A stretch of 64,000 nucleotides of DNA from NCBI GenBank assembly GCA_030625685.1, contig DAOUQJ010000001.1:186001-250000 (forward strand). Reading direction: 5' to 3'. Position numbers and translations under genes: made by a program. The notes beneath the pieces were generated by a model. The model was given only the letters and a program-made list of their open reading frames with translations. It made no database searches and had not been told where the DNA came from. Below are positions 61,085 to 64,000 of this stretch, one piece after another; within the stretch, counting starts at the first letter, position 1; every line of letters starts with the position of its first letter. Origin of the DNA: Oscillospiraceae bacterium. GTDB lineage: Bacteria > Bacillota > Clostridia > Oscillospirales > Oscillospiraceae.

Positions 61085-62594
61085 GATCTTGCCTTCCATC
61101 CTGCAACTTACGTCCACCCATCATAAGCCCGATGTTTGTGAGTGTTGCTCGTTCTCGTTCCACTATGCCCATATTTTTCCCTTGACACATGACCATAATT
61201 CTATCACTGAATTTCATAAGGGCATCCAAATCCTCTGAAATAAAAAGAATCGCACAACCCTTTTCACGCTGTGAAATCATACTGCTGTATACTTTCTCCA
61301 TCGCGCTAATGTCAAGCCCACGCACAGGATAGGTCAAAATAAGCAGCTTTGGATGCAGTGAGATTTCTCTGGCAAGGAGAAGCTTTTGCATATTTCCGCC
61401 AGACATGAAGCGGACAGGCGCATGCACATTTGCCATCGCGATATCATACTCTTCAATCGCGTCTTTGACTTTTTGTTGCACCTCAGAAAAGTTGATGAAT
61501 ATGCCTTTTTGCTTGTCATAAGTTCTGAGCAGATAGTTATCGATGCTATCCATATCTCCCACAAGTCCAGTACCCAAACGGTCTTCTGGCACAAAGGCAA
61601 TGCCAGCTTGCAAGCGCTCACGCACTGATTTTTGGTCTACTCTAGCGCCATCTAAGGTAATTTCACCAGATTCTAAGTCTCTCATTCCAGTCAGAATCTC
61701 ACTGAGTACATTTTGTCCGTTGCCAGCAACTCCAGCAACCCCCAAAATCTCCCCTGCTCTTGCAGAAAACGTCATATCATCTAAGCCAAGCACACCTTTG
61801 TCGTTGTATGCGGACACCGACTTGACTGTGAGAACCTCCTCACCCGTGCATGTATCTAAAGGTGCATCATTCGTCTCTATTTCTTCCCCCATCATGAGTT
61901 TCGACAAGTATTCTTTTTGAATCTTATCTCCTTTGACTGTGCCCACAACTTTACCCTTACGTAAGACTGTGACGACATCGGCAATTTGTTCAATTTCATC
62001 AAGTTTATGAGAAATAATAACAATGGCACAATCTCGTTTCGCCATGTCGCGCAATGCCTCAAAGAGAGTCTTGGCTTCCTGTGGTGTCAATACGGCAGTG
62101 GGTTCATCTAAAATCAGAAGATTTGCATTTCGATAAAGGGCTTTCACAATCTCGACACGTTGTTGCTCGCCCACAGACAAATGAGAAACATAGGCCGACG
62201 CATCCACATCAAGACCATACTTTTCACCAATGTCACGGATTTTTTCATTGATTTTGCGCTCACTAATAAACATGTCAAGTTTGGTGCCGAGCACAATGTT
62301 CTCGGCCACCGTAAATGCATCGACAAGTTTAAAATGCTGATGAATCATCCCAATGCCATTGGCGATGGCGTCTTTCGGCGACTGAATGACGGTTTTCTTC
62401 CCATCAATATAGATATCGCCTGCATCTTGCTTATAAATACCATCTAAGATATTCATAAGAGTTGACTTTCCTGCGCCATTTTCGCCCAGCAAGGCATGAA
62501 TTTCTCCGCAATTCAGCGTCAAATTCACTGAATCATTCGCAGCAACCCCTGCAAATGTTTTCGTGATATTCTTCATTTCAACGCGTTGTTCCAT
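61071..62594 (-). CDS. Nucleoside-type ABC transporter, double ATPase
   Basis: The 507-residue protein has two ABC cassettes in one chain, like NupO. The first is complete: LLGENGAGKSTLMNILDGIY, the signature LSVGEQQRVEIVKAL and Walker B LLILDEPTAVLTPQE. The second is degenerate, with VAGVAGNGQNVLSEILTGM at Walker A and SGGNMQKLLLAREISLHPKL, and LTYPVRGLD lacking the catalytic glutamate. This asymmetry is normal for the family. It energises the two permeases. Confidence 0.94.
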   Translation of the reverse strand: MEQRVEMKNITKTFAGVAANDSVNLTLNCGEIHALLGENGAGKSTLMNILDGIYKQDAGDIYIDGKKTVIQSPKDAIANGIGMIHQHFKLVDAFTVAENIVLGTKLDMFISERKINEKIRDIGEKYGLDVDASAYVSHLSVGEQQRVEIVKALYRNANLLILDEPTAVLTPQEAKTLFEALRDMAKRDCAIVIISHKLDEIEQIADVVTVLRKGKVVGTVKGDKIQKEYLSKLMMGEEIETNDAPLDTCTGEEVLTVKSVSAYNDKGVLGLDDMTFSARAGEILGVAGVAGNGQNVLSEILTGMRDLESGEITLDGARVDQKSVRERLQAGIAFVPEDRLGTGLVGDMDSIDNYLLRTYDKQKGIFINFSEVQQKVKDAIEEYDIAMANVHAPVRFMSGGNMQKLLLAREISLHPKLLILTYPVRGLDISAMEKVYSSMISQREKGCAILFISEDLDALMKFSDRIMVMCQGKNMGIVERERATLTNIGLMMGGRKLQDGRQDHEAV

Positions 62595-62637
62595 GTCTTT
62601 TCCTCACTGTTTGTAAATTCTTTTTTTAGTACAAAAA

Positions 62638-62668
62638 GTTTGAGGCTATGAATGCATAGCCTCAAACT
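62638..62668 (-). terminator. Attenuator hairpin between bmpA and the ATPase gene
   Basis: GTTTGAGGCTAT and ATAGCCTCAAAC are perfect arms around a 7-base loop, followed on the minus strand by TTTTTGTAC. It lies 20 bases past the bmpA stop and should reduce read-through into the membrane-component genes. Confidence 0.75.
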
Positions 62669-62688
62669 GTCAGCTTATCGTTTTAAGT

Positions 62689-63783
62689 TTACTCAGAAAC
62701 CTCACCGTTTACACCTTGAACGAGGAAGTTCATGCCGAGCATTTCTCCATCTGTCATGGTAACGCCTTCAGGAACCACAACTTCACCTGCTTGGTTCATA
62801 ATTGGACCTTGGAAGACATGCATTTCACCACTAACAATTGCTTGCGTAGCAGCTTCAATATCTGCTTTCATTTCGTCAGTCACAGCTGGGCCGAAGTCAT
62901 CGAGCACTACCATTCCGTCAGACATACCGCCCCAATATTCTTCCATTTCCCATGTGCCATCAATAACGGATTGCACAGTATTCACGTAGTAACCAGAAAC
63001 ATCCCAGATTGGTGCAGTCAAGTATTTATCGCCACCCCATTGTGCCATTGGTGCATGATAGCCGATTGAATACACATCTGCTTCTGCAGCAGCGACTACT
63101 GGTTGCGGAGAATCTTGGTGCATTGCAATCACGTCACAACCTGCATCAAGTAGCCCATTTGCTGCATTTTTTCCAATTGTTGGGTCGCCCCAATCGCTAG
63201 TCCAAACAACATTGACTTCCGCTTCTGGGTTTACACTTTGTACACCCAATGTAAATGCATTAATACCACGAAGAACTTCAGGAATTGCAAATGCTGCTAC
63301 ATAACCAATTTGATTGCTTTCTGTTGCATGACCTGCTGCAATACCACTGAGGAAACGTGGTTCATACATACGACCAAAATAGTTGCTCATATTTTCAGTT
63401 GTTTTAAAGCCAGAGAAATGTGCAAACACTAGGTCTGGATGTTCTTCAGACGCTTGCACCATTGCATCCATATGACCAAAACTTGTTGCAAAGATTACAT
63501 TGCAACCTGCATCAATAAGAGTATCAATGGCTTCTTTTGCTGCACTGGTTTCGCCAACGTTTTCAATATACATTGTTTCAATGCCGAATTCTGCTTCCAC
63601 AGCTTGTCTACCAAGATCATGCATATGAGTGAAGCCTTGATCACCAATCGGTCCAATGTAAACAAAACCAGCTTTGATTTCGCTTGTTTCATCTTCAGGA
63701 TTATCAGCAGGTTCGGATGTACAACCCACCATCGCCATGAGCATAAAGAGAGTTGCAAATAATAATGCTACAAACTTTTTCAT
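62689..63783 (-). CDS. bmpA: BMP-family nucleoside-binding lipoprotein
   Basis: The 364-residue lipoprotein has a lipobox MVGC (cysteine about residue 20) and the BMP (PnrA-like) fold: KAGFVYIGPIGDQGFTHMHD (about residues 37-56), VIFATSFGHMDAMVQASEEH, ESNQIGYVAAFAIPEVLRGI and VIAMHQDSPQPVVAAAEADV. PnrA-like proteins bind purine nucleosides. The ATG at 63783 follows AAAGGTGAT; the longer frame to 63870 is rejected. It is the first gene of the operon. Confidence 0.93.
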   Translation of the reverse strand: MKKFVALLFATLFMLMAMVGCTSEPADNPEDETSEIKAGFVYIGPIGDQGFTHMHDLGRQAVEAEFGIETMYIENVGETSAAKEAIDTLIDAGCNVIFATSFGHMDAMVQASEEHPDLVFAHFSGFKTTENMSNYFGRMYEPRFLSGIAAGHATESNQIGYVAAFAIPEVLRGINAFTLGVQSVNPEAEVNVVWTSDWGDPTIGKNAANGLLDAGCDVIAMHQDSPQPVVAAAEADVYSIGYHAPMAQWGGDKYLTAPIWDVSGYYVNTVQSVIDGTWEMEEYWGGMSDGMVVLDDFGPAVTDEMKADIEAATQAIVSGEMHVFQGPIMNQAGEVVVPEGVTMTDGEMLGMNFLVQGVNGEVSE

Positions 63784-63916
63784 ATTATCACCTTTGTCCT
63801 TTTTTATTGTGCAAGAGAGTACACTCTCATTTGCCCAAAATTTCTCTTTAACATACAAAAAAAGCGTCATATTGAGTCTTTTAAAACACAGATTACGACA
63901 ACTTTTTCAATAAGAT

Positions 63917-63952
63917 TGTGCTAATATTAGCACATAATATTTTTTTCGTCAA
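63917..63952 (-). promoter_or_regulatory. Promoter of bmpA overlapped by an 18-base palindrome
   Basis: On the minus strand TTGACG, a 17-base spacer and TAATAT form the promoter. The perfect palindrome TGTGCTAAT-ATTAGCACA (63917-63934) covers the -10 box. A dimeric repressor bound there would block the operon. The regulator is not in this window. Confidence 0.75.
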
Positions 63953-64000
63953 CAAAAAGAAATATTTTAAGAATTTATTTGCCATTTTATTGACATCCTC

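Noticed and set aside
61071-61117. Longer start (61117) for the first nucleoside permease
   Set aside because: It would overlap the ATPase gene by 47 bases without a ribosome binding site, while the ATG at 61084 fits the family start.

Overview
The window reads as chromosome of an anaerobic low-to-middling GC Bacillota of the class Clostridia. Supporting signs are strong AGGAGG-type ribosome binding sites, sigma-A promoters with 16-18 base spacers, a CIRCE element before groES-groEL, a T-box before thrS, HPr kinase, pyruvate kinase with a PEP-utiliser tail, SLH-domain surface proteins and HlyC/CorC, YetF and VanZ families. I cannot name the genus. No rRNA, complete tRNA or CRISPR array is visible.

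Positions 1-13,250 form an accessory region ending at the 3' end of guaA. Its left part (1-6,570) holds single genes, mostly on the minus strand: a SLOG-fold protein, an XRE regulator with a dyad operator, a BspA-like leucine-rich lipoprotein, a 52-residue membrane protein, a DUF503 protein and a lipoprotein. A degenerate repeat of about 57 bases recurs after several of their stop codons, which gives a cassette-like layout. Its right part (6,570-13,250) is a decayed phage-satellite-like element: a 5'-damaged DUF3987 primase/helicase-like gene, two small genes, a lone HK97-type capsid gene, a GC-rich possible packaging region, a nucleoside deoxyribosyltransferase-like cargo gene, a tRNA 3'-end-like segment and a phage-type XRE protein.

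Positions 13,250-49,500 are mostly housekeeping: guaA, a YetF/DUF4363 pair, nrdR, a thioesterase, an Smr protein, a C26 amidotransferase-like hydrolase, groES-groEL, an RNA methyltransferase, a CorC-like protein, a frameshifted acyltransferase, two tandem SLH-trypsin proteases, two fused gene stumps, an HD protein, thrS with its T-box, an AEC carrier, MarR, VanZ, a VTT protein with a GT4 glycosyltransferase, a CHASE4-type GGDEF protein, pyk, hprK, MATE, a zinc-type ArsR/permease pair, a CDF transporter and a cell-wall amidase.

Positions 49,600-56,320 are a polyamine operon: speD, an arginine-decarboxylase-type speA, speE, speB, a carboxy(nor)spermidine dehydrogenase and its decarboxylase nspC. 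It therefore encodes both the decarboxy-SAM route and the carboxyspermidine route. It starts from a consensus promoter followed by a structured leader of about 300 bases that ends in an intrinsic terminator just before the speD ribosome binding site. This leader is the best candidate here for an undescribed regulatory RNA.

Positions 56,530-64,000 hold two ABC importers on the minus strand. One is a polar amino acid system whose binding protein is circularly permuted: the usual C-terminal segment follows directly after the lipobox. The other is a BMP-family nucleoside system whose promoter overlaps an 18-base perfect palindrome.
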